Assembly: GCA_028282465.1 (NCBI GenBank)
Contig: JANQHX010000037.1
Span: forward strand, 1-64,000
DNA: 64,000 bases
Reading direction: 5' to 3'
Source of the DNA: Gynuella sp.
Lineage (GTDB): Bacteria; Pseudomonadota; Gammaproteobacteria; Pseudomonadales; Natronospirillaceae
A program made the translations under genes and the position numbers. Below are positions 63,404 through 64,000 of this stretch, piece by piece; position 1 is the first letter of the stretch; every line of letters starts with the position of its first letter. Under the pieces are notes generated by a model. It had not been told where the DNA came from and did not search any database. It was given only the letters and a program-made list of their open reading frames with translations.

Positions 63404-64000
63404 ATGGCGGTGCTTTCAAAGCTTTTTAAGAGTGGAAAAAATAACGGAACACAGGAAGTTCCTCTAGCACAGAAAACAGATGAGCAGCGCAAAGAAACTG
63501 CGCTCACTGCTAGCGATACCCGGACACGAGTAGAGGCTATTCAACTTATTGAAGAAGTAGCCATTCTGAAAGAATTGGCCTTTAAGTCTGACCATAGCCC
63601 GGTCGAGGTAACTGCTCGGCGCAAACTTGCGGATCTAGTAAAGTCAGGATCGGTTAGCTTCAGTGAAATGAGTGCAAGTAATCCTCCCATGGCAGCGTTG
63701 TTCGAGATAGCCATTCAATGTCATTCCCCCGAGGACTTGGCAAATATAATTCCTCAGTTTAACGACCAAACAATTTTAGAAGACTTGGCGTTAAATGGTG
63801 CCATTGCCCAATTACGACAAGTATCTGCGGATCAAATTACGTCACAAGAGAGCTTAGAGAGGATTGCTAAAGCAACCAAGGGCAAAGACAAGTCAGTATT
63901 CCGAATTTGCAAAGACAAGCTCGATAAGATAAAGGCTCAAAAACAAGAAGTTGAGCAGAAGAAACAAGCATTGACTCAACAAGTAGAGTCATTAGAGAAG
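63404..64000 (+). CDS. DUF349 domain protein, 3'-truncated by window edge
   Basis: A plus-strand gene that starts with ATG 63404 (GGGGGAA nine bases upstream) and runs off the right edge; 199 residues are visible. The opening MAVLSKLFKSGKNNGTQ is basic. Several repeats of helical units follow, including RARRKL-like VTARRKLADLVKSG and SLERIAKATKGKDKSVFRIC, which match DUF349 units, then a coiled-coil region ending QQVESLEK. Full-length relatives are often over 800 residues. Function is not established. The 286-bp gap to sbcB holds its promoter region. Confidence 0.75.
   Translation, partial: MAVLSKLFKSGKNNGTQEVPLAQKTDEQRKETALTASDTRTRVEAIQLIEEVAILKELAFKSDHSPVEVTARRKLADLVKSGSVSFSEMSASNPPMAALFEIAIQCHSPEDLANIIPQFNDQTILEDLALNGAIAQLRQVSADQITSQESLERIAKATKGKDKSVFRICKDKLDKIKAQKQEVEQKKQALTQQVESLEK

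Overview
The window is chromosomal DNA of moderate to low G+C (by eye) from a Gram-negative gammaproteobacterium, probably a free-living marine or aquatic type. The evidence is the gene content and order: E. coli-like NrdAB with a YfaE-type ferredoxin, a bioBFHCD operon, gpmI-envC-ctp-yibQ facing yibN-grxC-secB, queA-tgt-yajC-secD-secF, ubiH-ubiI, SbcB, CnoX, a VF530-family protein and lipoproteins with Gram-negative lipoboxes. The species cannot be named from the sequence alone. No phage, insertion sequence, CRISPR array or replication origin was seen.

Layout. 1-6.6 kb is the accessory part: an MFS transporter cut by the left edge, a small lipoprotein, a GH26-like lipoprotein, a YceI protein, a membrane metallopeptidase gene broken by an in-frame stop, a VF530 protein, a frameshifted NlpC/P60-like remnant and a small voltage-channel-like protein. 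A structured repeat lies at 6.77-6.94 kb. 7.1-11.6 kb is the ribonucleotide reductase operon (nrdA, nrdB, ferredoxin) with paired NrdR boxes and a DnaA box. 11.7-17.2 kb holds a sugar-efflux MFS, an actinobacterial-looking two-component system with an unknown membrane protein, a SprA-like protein and a miniature flagellar-rod-like protein. 17.3-23.5 kb is the biotin operon, divergent from comF and srkA across a BirA-like operator.

23.6-36.5 kb carries a GGDEF-EAL protein, tatD, the cell-division/envelope cluster (gpmI, envC, S41 peptidase, yibQ), yibN-grxC-secB, thiI, and glnA behind a sigma-54 promoter. 36.9-42.1 kb carries a PAS-GGDEF-EAL protein and the ubiquinone monooxygenases. 42.5-49.0 kb is the protein-export and queuosine block, followed by tRNA-Leu(CAA). 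49.4-64 kb holds an SDR, a chemoreceptor, a YHS protein, CnoX, an M16 protease, a histidine-kinase-like protein that lacks the phosphoacceptor histidine, fumarase, an EamA exporter, an enoyl-CoA hydratase/isomerase, SbcB, and a DUF349 protein cut by the right edge.

Most of the window is conserved housekeeping. The points most worth following are the two decaying wall-hydrolase-like genes at 4-6 kb, the apparently transferred two-component system at 13-15 kb, the SprA plus mini-rod pair at 16-17 kb, the NtrC-type palindrome at the glnA start region, the hairpin covering the YHS gene start, and the pseudo-kinase at 57 kb. I did not find a clear undescribed multi-gene system.
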